A stretch of 64,000 bases of DNA from Prinsepia uniflora (taxonomy: Eukaryota > Streptophyta > Magnoliopsida > Rosales > Rosaceae): the NCBI GenBank assembly GCA_032719365.1, contig CM064866.1:73481028-73545027 (forward strand), written 5' to 3'. The position numbers were made by a program, and so were the translations under genes. The notes beneath the pieces are model-generated. The model was not told the origin of the DNA, made no database searches, and was given only the letters and a program-made list of their open reading frames with translations. Below, in pieces: positions 12,034-25,254 of this stretch (positions within the stretch are counted from its first letter, which is position 1; each line of letters opens with the position of its first letter).

Positions 12034-12708
12034 AATTGTACCCTTCAAAATTTAAGAGTGTCAAGATACTCCATTATATTTTTGTTACTAATAGTATAAG
12101 TAAAGTTTCTTTCAAAGTGGAAGGTCATACAATCAAGAAATCTAACACTTATTTTATTTAATTTGAAGTCGATTTTTTATAATTCACATAGATGAAAAAG
12201 CTCGTTCTATTATTACTATCCAAATATGAAGAGTCAATACATGTCGAATGACCCTATAAATCAAACAATAGTTATCTATCAGAGTTGTTTTCATCAAAAT
12301 TTGATATAACTCAAGAAAAGTGGGGATTTTTACCCAATTAAATCAAACATTAAATATCAACAATTAGCAAAATTGTACTCTTCAAAATTTAAGAGTGTCA
12401 AGATACTCCATTATATTTTTGTTACTAATAGTATAAGTAAAGTTTCTTTCAATGTGGAAGGTCATACAATCAAGAAATCCATCACTTATTTTATTTAATT
12501 TGAAATCGATTTTTTATAATTCACATAGATGAAAAAGCTCCTTCTATTATTACTATCGAAATATGAAAAGTCAATACATGTCGAATGACCCTATAAATTA
12601 AACAATAGTTATCTATCAGAGTTGTTTTCATCAAAATTTGATATAACTCAAGAAAAGTGGGGATTTTTACCCAATTAAATCAAACATTCAATATCAACAA
12701 TTAGCAAA
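12034..12708. repeat. 337-bp tandem duplication
   Basis: Two head-to-tail copies, 12034-12370 and 12371-12708, each running from AATTGTACYCTTCAAAATTT to CAACAATTAGCAAA. By eye they differ at about ten positions, so the duplication is recent. Part of the unit (around ATGACCCTATAAATCAAAC, then TTATCTATCAGAG) has a diverged relative near 42320-42400. Confidence 0.9.
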
Positions 12709-13608
12709 GCATTTATGAATCTTACTTCCCACAATAACAACTAGCATGTGAATGCAACCGTCATAGTCATAGCCTTATGATAGGACCCGTCTCGATAACC
12801 GGGGAGATCCTGCTCCCGATAGAACTAATCCGACCACAAGTAACTTATTTCTTAACCTTGACCTGACCACAAGTAACTCATTTCTCAACCTTTTTCAGTT
12901 CTATTTCGACAACATCTTCTAATTCATCTAATTAATGGATCTGTAATCTCAAAACTCAAAAGGGACGACGAAAAATTGAGGAACCATACCTCTTGTTTCA
13001 GTCAGATATTTGTTCTCCAGTTCAGCGTGTTTTCGACGTCCAACTCACGAGTTAAGGGCTGAATTAACACCGCAGGGAATCTAGAAGAGTAACCAGACCC
13101 TCGATTCCAAAATTCCAAGTCAAAAATGAAGTCGTGACCCTAAAACTCGAACTTCCTCCAAGGGTTCACTCTCGATGTTCTCACTCTCACACTCTAGGCT
13201 CAATATCTCAGACTTCCTTCACCTATTTACTTCCCTTTTTGCCTATGTCTCATATCTCTCTTCCCTTCTCTCTTTCCCTTTTATTTCATTTTTCTTGTTT
13301 TTCTTTCTGTTTCTTTCTTATTTGACGAAACTCGTCTCCCAGACCCACAAAAATCACAGGACACACACACCTCACTAGCACCAAAGTCGGCACATACATC
13401 TCAAGGGTTGTGACACTTGTCACCTCCCTAAGTGATCCAAGAAAATCTCCCTAAAGGAAATTACCAAATTCTCCTTGTGTACCAATTATCCAAAATGCCA
13501 TTGCTAAAGAAACCCCGTAACAAAATCGAGCAACCTCTATTCCACGTATACTTTTTTCAGGACCCGACCTCAATCCCCCCGGGATTAACGAGGAACGCCC
13601 CTGATCCC

Positions 13609-13629
13609 GTCTGACACGGAGTGTCAGAC
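13609..13629. repeat. Near-terminal hairpin of LTR A
   Basis: Perfect 9-bp stem GTCTGACAC/GTGTCAGAC around a GGA loop, about 55 bp inside the LTR edge. The same hairpin stands at 35156-35176 (LTR G), 56833-56853 (H, one G-T pair) and 58467-58487 (I). In B and C the arms survive but are moved apart. Confidence 0.85.
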
Positions 13630-14623
13630 AAGGAAAATTTCCAACCTTTGCCCTCACGGGCGATCAGAGTACGCCAGGATCCGGAGGAGTATGTGATATC
13701 TCGGTCTCTACTACAGTCCACACCGTATTCCGCCTGAAGGGTATTAAAAACAGAAAGACTGTGAGTGGACAAAAAGTAATAAGTTTCGTAAAAACACATT
13801 TATAAAAACCTTTATACCCTTCACTAAAAAGCATGCATGCATGCATAGTAAAACCATTTATCCAATCACATATGTTTAAACAATCATAACCATACGGGCT
13901 CCTGCCCAAACCATTTACAGAAAACCATAACATAGTAAACATATGTGGGACCTCAGCCCAAATCCATTTATCATCATAAAACACAATTTCCCAAACCACT
14001 TGAAATCATGTTTATCCATTATATTTCATATCCAAGAACCTGTCACGGTATATAGAGCTACGCGCGTGCTAACCGGGGTCTCAAACCCAAGTCTATCCAG
14101 GGTCCACCCAGGTCAATTGATAGGACCCGCCCCGATCCTCTCTGGGACCACATGGGGACGTGCCCTGCTCCCGTCTGACACCCAAAATAATGTTCCAATT
14201 TTAACCTTAAACGTTCAAATGCATAAAAACCAAATTAAAGTTTTACATCAAATCCGAAATAAACAGATGTCAGACAAGGGATGAAATCCAAAACTACAAG
14301 TTGCGAGCACGACTCTAACATAAACATGCGGGTAAAATCACCCAACAGGGATTCAGGTACGCAGAAGTAGATCTATGCCTCAGCCTCAGGTTCCTCCTCT
14401 ACCTCAGTAGCACGACCTGGAGGGGTTACCAAAACATTAAGGGTGAGTGGGCCGAAACTCAAGTTTATAAAATCGTTTAGTAAGTAAATCATATAATTTA
14501 CCCCTCCGTTTTCCAAACATGCATGCATTAGAATTTAAAACCATAAATCATATAATATGAACCATGAGGTATGTAATAAAATCATAACATAATTTTAGCC
14601 ACTGCACTATACACTCCAATCCT

Positions 14624-14781
14624 GACATCCCCGATGTCTGACGTCCCTGACATCCAATAAGGTCACAGTCTCAAGGCTACGCGTGCCACTCGGGTCTCAG
14701 TTCCGAGTCCAATCCCCGAACCCTGTCCGGGTACGGCATCTCAAATGCCTAGCGTCCTAGACGCTCGACGTCCCTGACGTC
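14624..14781. repeat. Hairpin cluster in LTR B
   Basis: Short back-to-back inverted repeats: GACATC/GATGTC (14624-14638), GGCAT/ATGCC (14735-14749), AGCGTC/GACGCT (14751-14765), GACGTC/GACGTC (14767-14781). Loops are three to five bases. The stems differ at single positions with both partners changed. A related pair occurs at 58886-58920 in LTR I (GGCATC/GATGCC, GACATC/GATGTC). Confidence 0.8.
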
Positions 14782-15527
14782 AAATAAACAATCCTACTCC
14801 TGAGTCATTTTACGGTCCGGTTCCTCCGTAGAATGACCCCTCGCAGGCAATGCGCTATGACCACTCCGGGGTACCACATCCGGAGGAGACAGTATCATAA
14901 GAATGGATCTATACAGTGCAGTACCAAATACATTTTATTGATATCCACATGCAAAACATATATATACATAGATAAAATCCAAATCGAACTTTAAGTTTCA
15001 TCAGACGGGGTTCAAACCCAATTACCGTGAAACGTGCCATAACCATAATTTCAATATCATCAAAACCATTTCTTGATTCCAGCATGTGAACATATAAGTA
15101 AATCGGAAAACATTTAAGCATGCAAGTGTTTAATGAAATCGGGCCCACTCACAGTACGATCCCGTGGTGAACCTGCGCATACGAACTTGTACCGGGATTA
15201 TCGTATAATTCCTGTCAGTCCAAATCACACGTAAGGGTCACAACAAGTCTTAAACATTTGACCAAAAAGTCCGAAACAGAAATCGGCTCGGGGAAACCGT
15301 CAACACGTTTCCCGAGACAACCGGCCCTAGACTGACCCTCCTAACAATCCCAGATCAACATGGTTAATTCACCAAAAATGTTCAGAATGATGAGAGGAAC
15401 AAAAGTCATGTTGATCGTGATCGGAGATAAGCCCCAACGCGCCCTCACGCGCCGCCCAAAGTGGCTGCGCGTGAAAGTCACGCGCCTGACACTGTAGCTG
15501 CTACAGTGTCACCTTCCTCACCCGATA

Positions 15528-18060
15528 TGTAACGACCCGGACATTAAAAAAAAAGGGAAAATTCGGAAATTTGAGGAAAATGACGATTTTGCCCTTGGAA
15601 TTGGGTGAACGGTTGACTTTTTATTCGAATGGTCAAACGGATTTTGACCAATGACTGTGACGTAGTTCAGGACGTCACGAGTTCATAGACAGGTGGCACG
15701 CCTGATTCCGACATTGGAAGAAAAAGTTATGACGTGCGGAAGTTTGAGGGTAATTTGATAAATTGGTCAAAAGGGGCCATTTTTTTTTACTTTTGATCGG
15801 GACATTGTTTGGACTTTCCAGAAGTACCGTTGGGTAGGTCTCGGGACGCTGAATTCGTAGACAGGCGGCATGCGTCATTCGGAGTCTGAACGAAAAAGTT
15901 ATGGGTCTAGAACTATGAGGGGCATTTTGGTAAATTGTTATGGCAAGGGTAAAATAGTAATTTGCCACAGCAGGGATACATTAGTGGCTGAGTCAGTTAA
16001 TGAGGATAAGGGGTGATCTCTTAATGACACTTGTCACCCTAATTACAAGAATAGTGTAAAGTATGGTTTAATATTTAAATCAAACGGATATGAACTCACC
16101 GTTTGGGTTGTGATAAACATATATGAATTGATGGTTTGATTCAAACAGAAAACAGAGGGATTGAAGGGGGAATTGAGAGAAGAAAAGAAAGGAAATAAGA
16201 CAGGTAATTGGGACCTCGAATTCAACTTAAACCCAACATAAAACCCAGAAAACCCGAAAATACCTTTAAGGAAGCTAGGATCGAATTTGATGTTGTGCGT
16301 GTTTTTGAGTGAAATTGATGTTGCAGTTAGCCTTCTGGGAGTGAGACGAGTCGAACGAGATTAAAAACGAATGAAATTGGGGTCAATTGGCCGTAGAACA
16401 TAGAGGATGAGGTTTCGGGATTTTAGAGCTTGAGTAGAAGAGATTGAGACGTGGAACCACGAAATTGATCAGGGGAATATGTCTATAAGGACCCAACGAT
16501 GCTTCCTGATGCATCAATTGAAAGAAAACAGGGATAATTGATGAAGATTGGATGATGAACAATAACCGGCTATGCTTCGATGATCAAACTCGAATCGTGT
16601 GGATTCATGTAAGGTTTGATGTTATTGACTACACAGAACCCTAATTAAGTCTACAACGATGCTAACAGTCATTTGAATTGGTCAAAATGATGTCGAATTG
16701 ATGGCAATGGAACCGGGTCACCTCGCAGGTCGCATGACCCTTTTACCAGTCAGACGGGTTAGAACGATAACTGTTCACGGCACTGTAGCAGGCGCGGGGC
16801 ACCCACGCGCAGCCGCTTTCGACGGCGCGTGGCACCTACGCGCAGCCGCTTTCGACCGCGCGTGGGGGCACGTGAGGGGGAATCTCGAGGTGTGTTCAAC
16901 ATGAAACTTGTCCTATTTAATGTAATGAACATTTTTTGTTTTGGTTACGAGTCGATCGGACGCCGCCTCGATTATGTTTCGAAGGTCCGAAGGTTTATGT
17001 TAAATTTTAAATTAATATTAAATTCCTAGAAAATTACGAGAAATTAGTAGGATGTAAATTGAGTCCTTAGTGACCCTGAGTAATGATTGTGGACAGGATT
17101 CGGGATTCCTGGAAAGTGGCGAAAATTACGGAAACGCGTGCAGCTCGGGAAACGAGCGATTTGGACGGTGTGTGAGTGGACGTTTGTTTTATAAACTGAT
17201 ATGCATGCATAGTTAAATGTTTTACATGATTTATGGCATGATTTGAATTGCAATGATTTGATATGATTATTTTGAGATTTAATGATTATTTTAATCGGTG
17301 CTTCGGGCACGTTTTTCGAGAAAATGTGAACTGACTGTTTTGGGCGTAGGCCCGGGATTTGTGATTGGTTTTAGCGGACTTATAATGTTTTGGATATGAT
17401 TTTATGGATTGACGAGAAATGAGATTTGGGCATGTGGCCCTATGATGATGGTTTTGATATGGTTTTGATACTTGATTTGAAATAATGCTTTTGATTGTGT
17501 ATTGATGTTTGATGACTCCAGATGTGTAATTCCTGGAGGGACTCCAGATGCGTAATTCCTGGAGGAACCGGATGTGTAATTCCCGGTGAAGCTGGATGCG
17601 TAATTCCCAGCATGGATGACGACTCTGGATGTGTAATTCCCAGAGGATCCTCAGATGTGCAATTCCCGAGTTATATGCTTTATTATATGGTGAACTGGTT
17701 TTATAAAGTGATTTAAATGATTCAAATGTTTTCACATGTTGGGCTTGAGAGCTGGAGTTGTTGTTATTCATATGTTTTTCCCTATGCATGCAGGTTTGAT
17801 AAACTGGAGGGTAAATGATGTCTTTTAAAATGTGTTTTAACGAATATATTTTTGTCCACTCACACCTTGGTTTTTGATGACCCTCCAGGCCGTGGCACAA
17901 CGTTCGGGGCTGATCTCGAGGCGGAGGCATGAGTGGAAATTAGCGCAGTTATCCCTTGTCTGATAGGTGCTGAAGGATAGTTTCGGGAATTCAGTTGACT
18001 TGTCAGACGGGAGCAGGACTGGACACGGTTATTGAAGTCCAGTTGGGACGGGTCCTGTCA
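15528..18060 (+). mobile_element. LTR C: solo LTR inside B, opposite orientation
   Basis: TGTAACGACCCGG...GGGACGGGTCCTGTCA, 2533 bp, with perfect 5-bp target duplication CGATA (15523-15527, 18061-18065). It reads on the plus strand, unlike its neighbours in the nest. It carries the outer inverted repeat GTGAGTGGAC (17172-17181) / GTCCACTCAC (17854-17863), ATGCATGCAT-type palindromes just inside, and the covarying hairpin array at 17516-17670. An open frame of 214 codons on the minus strand (17286-17930) is a by-product of this array. Confidence 0.93.
17516..17670 (+). repeat. Array of six hairpins with constant loop and covarying stems
   Basis: Six units of about 25-30 bp share the loop ATGYGTAATTC(C), while the flanking stems are CTCCAG/CTGGAG (17516-17538), CTCCAG/CTGGAG (17542-17564), ACCGG/CCGGT (17567-17587), GCTGG/CCAGC (17591-17611), CTCTGG/CCAGAG (17623-17645) and CTCAG/CCGAG (17650-17670, one mismatch). 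Where stems differ, both arms have changed together. Confidence 0.92.
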
Positions 18061-21000
18061 CGATAGCCCTGCTATTCGGACTTTCAGCCCGCGATATGAC
18101 CCGGGCAATTAACCCTGAATTTCAACTTGATTTCAATCCAATTTGATCCTAACATGTTATTTACACATCTAATTTAAGTTCTGAGTCACTAATCAATCTC
18201 GACAAGTCCCCAATCGACCCATCGACCCGTGATCAACCAATCGGGTCAATCACCATAACTCACTTGTTTCCAAACCAAAATCAAATTAACCTTCCAGTAA
18301 GCTTCCTAAGGCTAAAACGAACTAAAACAAATGATCAATTTACCAAGGTATTACCTGTAAGTGATCGTCCAAATCTCTGCAACTCCACTGAAACAGGAAC
18401 CTCAGTTCCAGGCCAACAGTGGCTGGTTCCTCTCGAATTTGATATGGCTAAGTTCCAATTGCTCCCAGAAAGCTAAACCAGGCCTTGGTTTGGTCCAACG
18501 ATCACCAGAAATTGAAAACCCAATTTCCCTCCAAAATTTCCCGGAATAGCTTCTCTCTGGTTCCTCTCCTATTTTCAGTCCTTTCAACTGCAGAGCGAAG
18601 CTCATTCACTACTTAATCAGTTTAAAACATTTCAAGCCGTCCCAGAGGCTCGTGGAAGCCTCACTGTCCACTGAACTTTGTTCCCCGAAAAAGCTTCGAA
18701 TCTTCATTAATCAATTCGACCGTGCAGGTGGATGGTTCAGCCCACGATCTAAAGCAATAGACAGCCCTTCCTTTCCAGCACACAATTGCATAAACAATTG
18801 CACACTAAACCACCGCACATGGTGGTGCCGTCCATGGTCCCCCGCGGTTGCTACAGTAACCAGGGAAAAATGACCAAAATGCCCCTGGTTCAATAATTAC
18901 CAAAATGCCCCTCACTTTCTAGAGCCGTAACTCAGCCATACGAAGTTCGATTTCGGTGTGCCGCCTGTCTACGGACTCAGGGCATCGAGACCTACCTAAC
19001 GGTCCTTGGGTCGAGTGAAAATTAGTTGCCAAATGAAAATTCAACATTTTCGCCCCTAAAGTCCAAATTACGGTAATGCCCCTGAACTTCCGATAGTCAT
19101 AACTTCCTCCCTGAGCGTCCGAATTGGACGTGCCACCTGTCTATGGACTCGTGACGTCCCGAACTATGTCACGGTAATTGATCAAAGTCCGTTTGACCCA
19201 CAAATCAAAAAGTCAACAATTTGGCCATATCATTCACAAGGGTAAAAACGTCAATTCATACATTAAATTACAATATTAAAATCCTCAAATTTCCGGGGTG
19301 TTACATCAATGTTCGTAGATCAATGACCCTCCCTGGAGGTAACGAACCATGCCCATCCTGAGAGTAAGGAACCCAACTAGGGGGCGACTCCACTCAGTCA
19401 GTGCTCCGTGACTACTCCGAGGTCCACCCATGCCAACGACCCTCCTCGGAGGAGACAATCATATATAAAGGATGACATATGAAAAACCTTTTGAAATCAT
19501 TCTATAAACCTTTCAAGGATTCATGCTCGGCCCCCATAAGCCGTCATGAACCATAAAATCCTTCCAAGGATTCATGCCGGTTCCCATAAACTGTCATGAA
19601 CCATAAATCCATTTCTAGGGTCCCTGACCCGAAATCACCATCATAACACATAACTGGGCCATATGCCCGAATCCACATACAAACTGGACCTCCAGTCCGA
19701 ATCGAAAACCAACTGGGCCTCTGGCCCGATGCCTTGTTAAATCAAAAGGACCACAAGTTTGAGAGTTCGTGAATCAAATGGGTTCGTACCCGAGTTTACC
19801 TTTTCAAATCCAAAATCATTTCATGAAATCATATCCAAAACCATAAGTACAGAAATCCGTGCAAAACTGGAAAACCTCGATTTACTTGCAAGCACGTAAA
19901 TCACCTCGTAAAGCGTGAAATCATATAATTCACCAATTTCCAAATCAATATCATAGAATCACAATCATAATCCATATAAAATATTTATGCATGCATCACA
20001 GTTTAGAAATCAAGGTCCACTCACAGACCGTCCTATGTTGCCGCCTCGATTTGCGTGTCGTAAGCGCCACCGGGCAAATCGTCGTCACCGGGACTCCCAA
20101 ACCTATCCAAATCGTAATAGAAGGTAACTAACTACATTATTAACCTCCCACTAAACGCCGTAATTTTCTGAAATTTTTAACTATTTTAAATCCCGAATCT
20201 AAACCTTCTGATGCCCCGAACATTATCGAAACGGTGTCCGATCGACACGAAACCAGTCCCAAGATGTTCGTTACATCGAATAGAAGATTTTACGTGTTGA
20301 ACATTTTCCCAAAATGTTGGACACGCGCCCCCACGTGCCCTAGATAGTCCCTGCGCGTGAAAGTCACGCGCCTGGTACTATACAACTTCTTCCTTCAATC
20401 AGATCAGTCCGACCGGTTCGACTGTGCAGTCCGGTCTAGTTGGACCAGCGTGACCAGTCCGGCCCTCTAAACCCCTCATTTTGGTCCGTTTTCATTCCAA
20501 TTCAATCCTATAATTCCTATTTTCTCATTTTCTATCTAACCCAATCATCAAAACTACCTAAAACCACAGAAAATCCCACGGTCCATCTTGAACCTCACGG
20601 CCCTGTTTTTCTCATCCATTCTCACGGCCTCCTCCGACGTGAACCACCCTCCAAATCAACATAATAACTTCCTAATATCCTAACAAACTCATCCTAATCA
20701 TTTAAAAGCATCCATAATGTAAAAATCGAAGTAAAGAGGAAAAATGGTCTAACGGTGCAATCGGTTTCCCCTTGGCCTTCACCACCGTGCACGGCGGCCC
20801 AACCAGCTCCTGGCCACTGTCTTATGCTTCCTCGGTCTCTCTCTCACTCTCTGGTCTCACAGATGATCATAAGGGGTGAAGGTTTGGGATTTTGGGTGAA
20901 ATGAAATCGGGTGGGTTTGTTTGGATGAATGGAAAACAAATGAAGATGATCGATGCATGTATCTTAGGGATGGCCAGTGGATGGGTGACACTTGTTACTC

Positions 21001-21321
21001 ATCCATAGGGCAGGAACTAAATATCAAGGGCCCACTAGAATCCAAATGACATACATCTCGTAAAACGTGCAATAGTTCCCTCAAACTTTCGTGAACCGTA
21101 ACTTCACCGTCGAACGTCCGAATTCGACGTGCCGCCTATCTACAGATTCGTATCGTCCCGATCTACGTAACGGTCCTCAGCCCTCAGCCATCGGACCTCC
21201 TAGTCCAAAAGTCAACATTTGCCCCTTTTAACTAAAATTACCAAAATGCCCTTAAACTTCCGAACGTCATAACTTCTTCCTCGAACGTCGGAATTGAACA
21301 TGCCACCTGTCTATGAAATCG

Positions 21322-21341
21322 TGACGTCACGAACTACGTCA
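21322..21341 (-). promoter_or_regulatory. as-1-like TGACG pair, LTR A left
   Basis: On the minus strand two TGACG motifs start exactly 12 bp apart (TGACGTAGTTCG then TGACGTCA), the spacing of the as-1 element bound by TGA-type bZIP factors. It lies in the U3 part, about 0.2 kb from the LTR start. Confidence 0.6.
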
Positions 21342-21526
21342 CGATCATCGGTAAAAGTCCATTTGACTTCCATAATGAAAAGTCAACGTTTTGCCCACGC
21401 CCAGGGGCAAAGGCAAAACGGTCATTTTGCATCGTTCGTCCGATTTCGCCCAACTAATCACCGATTAACCTCACTAATCGTGATTAGTCACTAATCTAAT
21501 CCTGGAATTCGAGACGGGTCGTTACA

Positions 21527-21541
21527 ACCCTCCCTCCTTAA
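21527..21541 (-). other. Polypurine tract of element A
   Basis: The minus strand reads AAGGAGGGAGGGTT directly before the LTR start TGTAACGACCCG. It is preceded by GAATTTCGAGGACGAAATTA, the usual context of gypsy polypurine tracts in plants. Confidence 0.85.
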
Positions 21542-24500
21542 TTAATTTCGTCCTCGAAATTCCAACTGACCTAATTCCAACCGTTCTTCCCTCTTTAATT
21601 AGTTTGGTTCTCGAAACTCCAACTATTTTGATTCCACATCCACCTCGTGGAAATAATTTGATCCTACGACACGTGTACACTCGTACACCGACTAACCAGA
21701 ACAACACTCATCTGCACCCAGACGTACCACTAATACTCACGTCGCATCGACTACATTCGACCACGTCGAATGACAGTAGTCATACGTTTCGAATGTACAT
21801 CACTTGCCAAATCTACCATTTCGTTGACACAACAACTCGACCGCTCCTACTTTAAGTACCAATCTATCCTGACGTCAGCTCCCATAGGGAGTCACTAAAT
21901 CTCACTAACCGATCCACGCTGACACCTTCGACAAACTGTCACCACTTGACAGTCGTCAGTCGAAAATTGACACCATACCCACTTGTGGTTATACCAACCA
22001 CCAACTCACTCATCCTGAGTATACGTATACCAACATTTCACTCGACCTGTGTGTAACTAGACCCCTCAGGAATACCATGACCCAATGAACAGTATCCAAT
22101 GTCCAGTTCACGACCTCAACTAATCCAATGGTACCGGAACTAAGCCGACTACCAACACGCTCACCAACGTACTACCGGTATAACCTATATACCGTCCCCA
22201 GGCACCATAAGACTGCCCAGTATCGTACCTCGAATAACGTACAAGGTACGTACATCCATTACCAACCAGACTACAACCACAAAAATAACAACAACAACAC
22301 GACCACCTAGGTCGTATCCAAACATGTTTCTATAATGGAGTCCATCTGTCCAATCCAGTATTGACAAATCGAAACTCCAACCCATCATCCATTTCCAAAT
22401 CCAAATCCGAATCCGCAATTTCGTAAGAAATCCTGAATCCAGACCCAGAAATCATATCCATAACCATTTCCAAATTCGAATCTGAAAACCATCATTCCGT
22501 AAGCTAGCATTAGGAATGACCATTCCGAACCCAAATCCATAACTCCAATTTCAAGTTCCAAAATCGAATCCTGAATCGTCATTCAGAAATCCGATTCCAA
22601 AACTCGAAATCTCATTCACGTCTACCGAGACGCACTATATCTGAACCTATCGGATACCTGTTCAAACGATTACCCCAATACCATCGATTAACTTCATAGA
22701 GAAGCCAATCACAATATCCGCACATCTCTAAGACTGACAAAATTCGACCTCGATAGACATTTACTCGGGCGTAATATATCGTAAGGGATTCACTTCGAAA
22801 AGAAGTTCAGTCCCAACATCCTCAACTCAAACATCCTAATAAGAGCGATAAACTTTCTACCTATATGGATGATCAAGATCACGATCCAGGTCCATCACTG
22901 CGTCATCCGACCATAGACGTCACGATCCTCGATCGTCACGACGACCAAAATCCTCAACCATTTCTCACATCTAAACAGATTAGTTAACAACGAGAAACGT
23001 CGAGACTGTGGGTTCCCACTTATTACCTTGTATCGATCGTTGTCATTCCACCTAGGAAAAACCAAGGATGATCCAACACGATGACATCAACACTCATCCT
23101 ACGTGAATGCAAACACACTCGTTGCACTCACCACGTTATGTTACCTGACATTGTCTACTACCACGTAGAAAATGAGAACTCTCAGTCACCTAACTTCGAT
23201 ATACTCAACTCCACCTGATGACCCAAAACAAATCCTGGGTCCACCAACCAATACACTACCAATGTACTGGTGATACACCCATCATCTGCCCTAGCAGAAC
23301 CTGTGAAGTCACCCAAAATGACTTCGATATACCCATTACCAATGCGAAAAATCCCCATTCCTCGTGTCACCTCAATCACAGTATCTCTCGATTTCGAAGT
23401 TCCAACAATATAGAAACCACGCTTAACAGTTTCTATTCCTGAGCAAGAAAATCCTTCTCCAACCTTTTCGTCCAACAACGACTGTCGATAACTACTATAA
23501 TGACCCATTTCATTTCTCACAATCCAATTTCTCCACAACAAGTCTATCCGAAACTCAGGAGGTATGGTCAACCGCAGTCAACCATAACTAATCTGAAATG
23601 GACTCTCAAATCCTGAGCTCATCCGGTCACCATCCACGTGTTCGAGATCATTCTAACTCACCTATCTGATTTCGACCGTTTAGGTAGGTACACTCATTCC
23701 GAGTGAAGTTCACGTGACTCAAGGTTAAACCTCGTATATTATTTACGGATGTGCATATACGGTCTCCAACACTCGCATCTCGTACATCGAGCCTCAACTA
23801 CTGCTGGATCCAATCCAGTCCATCACTATCCGTGATCCACTCCCGAACCACATATACCGAACATAAGCCCATCTCGACGGAGTCACATCCTCGCTACTCA
23901 CCGTCATCGCAATCACCAGCACCAGCACTAGTACCAGTATCATCACATGTCAGCATCAGCACAAGGTGTGCAAATCATACAACTCTGGATCTCCGTTCAT
24001 ACTGAGCGACGATCCCATACCTCTACTCAAATTGGAGAAACTCTGTCTCCCTCGTACCCAACAACTCTGGGTACAGTCACCCTGACATCTCATACGAGAA
24101 AAGGAAACGTCCCCTGAACGTCCTCGTCTCATTCTGCGATCGCACTCAGCCGTAACCTAGTCGAATCCAGAATCACTGCTCGTACATATGCGTTACTCAC
24201 GCACCTCGTATCATCGTCACGACTGACAATCCCATCATCACAATCGTCACGGCAACCTGAGTCTACTCGACCTGATAAGACTCGACTACGTCCATCGATA
24301 GTAGCGTCAGCCATAACTTCGTGCAGACCTAACTACCAGGCATCTCGATATCCAGACTCCACATCCAACAAAATCAATCGCCCGTACCAACTACTCTGTA
24401 TCCCCACTCCGGAATTCCATCGACAAGTACCAACCCTGGTAACCTGTCCAACCAATCTCTAGCTAGTCGTAACTCGACTCAACCAATGTCGTCTACCAGG

Positions 24501-25254
24501 TCATCCATGACCTTAGTTGCACCAACAATCCACCACAACTAAAGTAGCACGACAACCATCTAGGTTTAACCGATAAGTACAACCTCGGCTGCAGAGTGCA
24601 GTCCCATCACTAAAGCTGACATGACTAGGCCTGACATGACCAGATCGAACATGACCGTCGGTCTTGACTTCGAGAAGTCGTCAGAGTCTAACCACTCGCC
24701 AACTTACATTTCCGAACCATACACCTAAGGTAGGGTTCCGCAACCATACTCTAGGGTCTCTCTGAACCTAACTGCGGAAAGCAGTATAATCCACGAGATG
24801 ACCGTCTCCACGGTCTTGACATCGTAAAGACGTCAATCCAATCCTATCGTCAATTCAACTAGAGTTCCATGAACCCGACTGCTCACTACCAAAAGCAGTA
24901 AATCCATCTAACTCACCAATATCCGATCATCGGATGGTCACAATTCCGAACTATCTTCAAAACGATCCTACGACATCGTGAAATACGATCCCAACTAACC
25001 GTCTCACGCTATCAACCCTGACAGAACTATGGCAACCCCGGCATATAGTGCCAAACCAAAACGAACCACGATTCAATCCTACTAACTATCGTACTGGCAT
25101 CCCACTATCAGGTTGATAACGAACTACAGCCCATTGAGATATCACATCCCCGACCTGCGCGCACCATAAGAGCAAACCGTGCTCTGATAAGTAATCCTAC
25201 GAGCAATCCTATGCTTTGATATGAGCTAACTGAGCTCTGATATAAGCCAGCCTC
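21542..25254 (-). mobile_element. Non-coding interior of element A
   Basis: About 3.7 kb between the polypurine tract and the primer-binding site. The longest frames are about 130 codons and none resembles gag, protease, reverse transcriptase, RNase H or integrase in either direction. The plus strand has a bias toward CA/AC/TC words (for example 22130-22300 and 23750-24010). There is no hairpin array like that in the LTRs. It could be a LARD interior or a coding region decayed beyond recognition. Confidence 0.7.

Larger units (their letters stand above)
14118..19305 (-). mobile_element. LTR B: solo LTR inside A, interrupted by C
   Basis: TGATAGGACCC...GGGTGTTACA with perfect 5-bp target duplication TCAAT (14113-14117 and 19306-19310). 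The host LTR A resumes directly after it: CCACCCAGGTCAAT before, then TCAATGTTCGTAGATC after, continuous with the intact right LTR at 25803. Net length without C is 2650 bp. It contains the outer inverted repeat GTGAGTGGGC (14443-14452) / GCCCACTCAC (15143-15152) and a hairpin cluster at 14624-14781. No coding frame. Confidence 0.9.

Noticed and set aside
13664..13999. 111-codon frame (-) in LTR A, repeated near 25443-25679 in the other LTR
   Set aside because: Its recurrence reflects the LTR pair. It spans structured non-coding sequence and is broken in the second copy.
17286..17930. 214-codon open frame on the minus strand in LTR C
   Set aside because: It runs through the hairpin array. 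Its repeated peptide words (RELHIR-like) are translations of the repeat units, and no known domain is present.
15528..18060. Reading LTR C together with B as a pair of LTRs of one element
   Set aside because: They are in opposite orientation, each has its own perfect target duplication, and B continues on both sides of C.
23182..23571. 130-codon frame (-) in the interior of element A
   Set aside because: No gag or pol motif, and no support from neighbouring frames.
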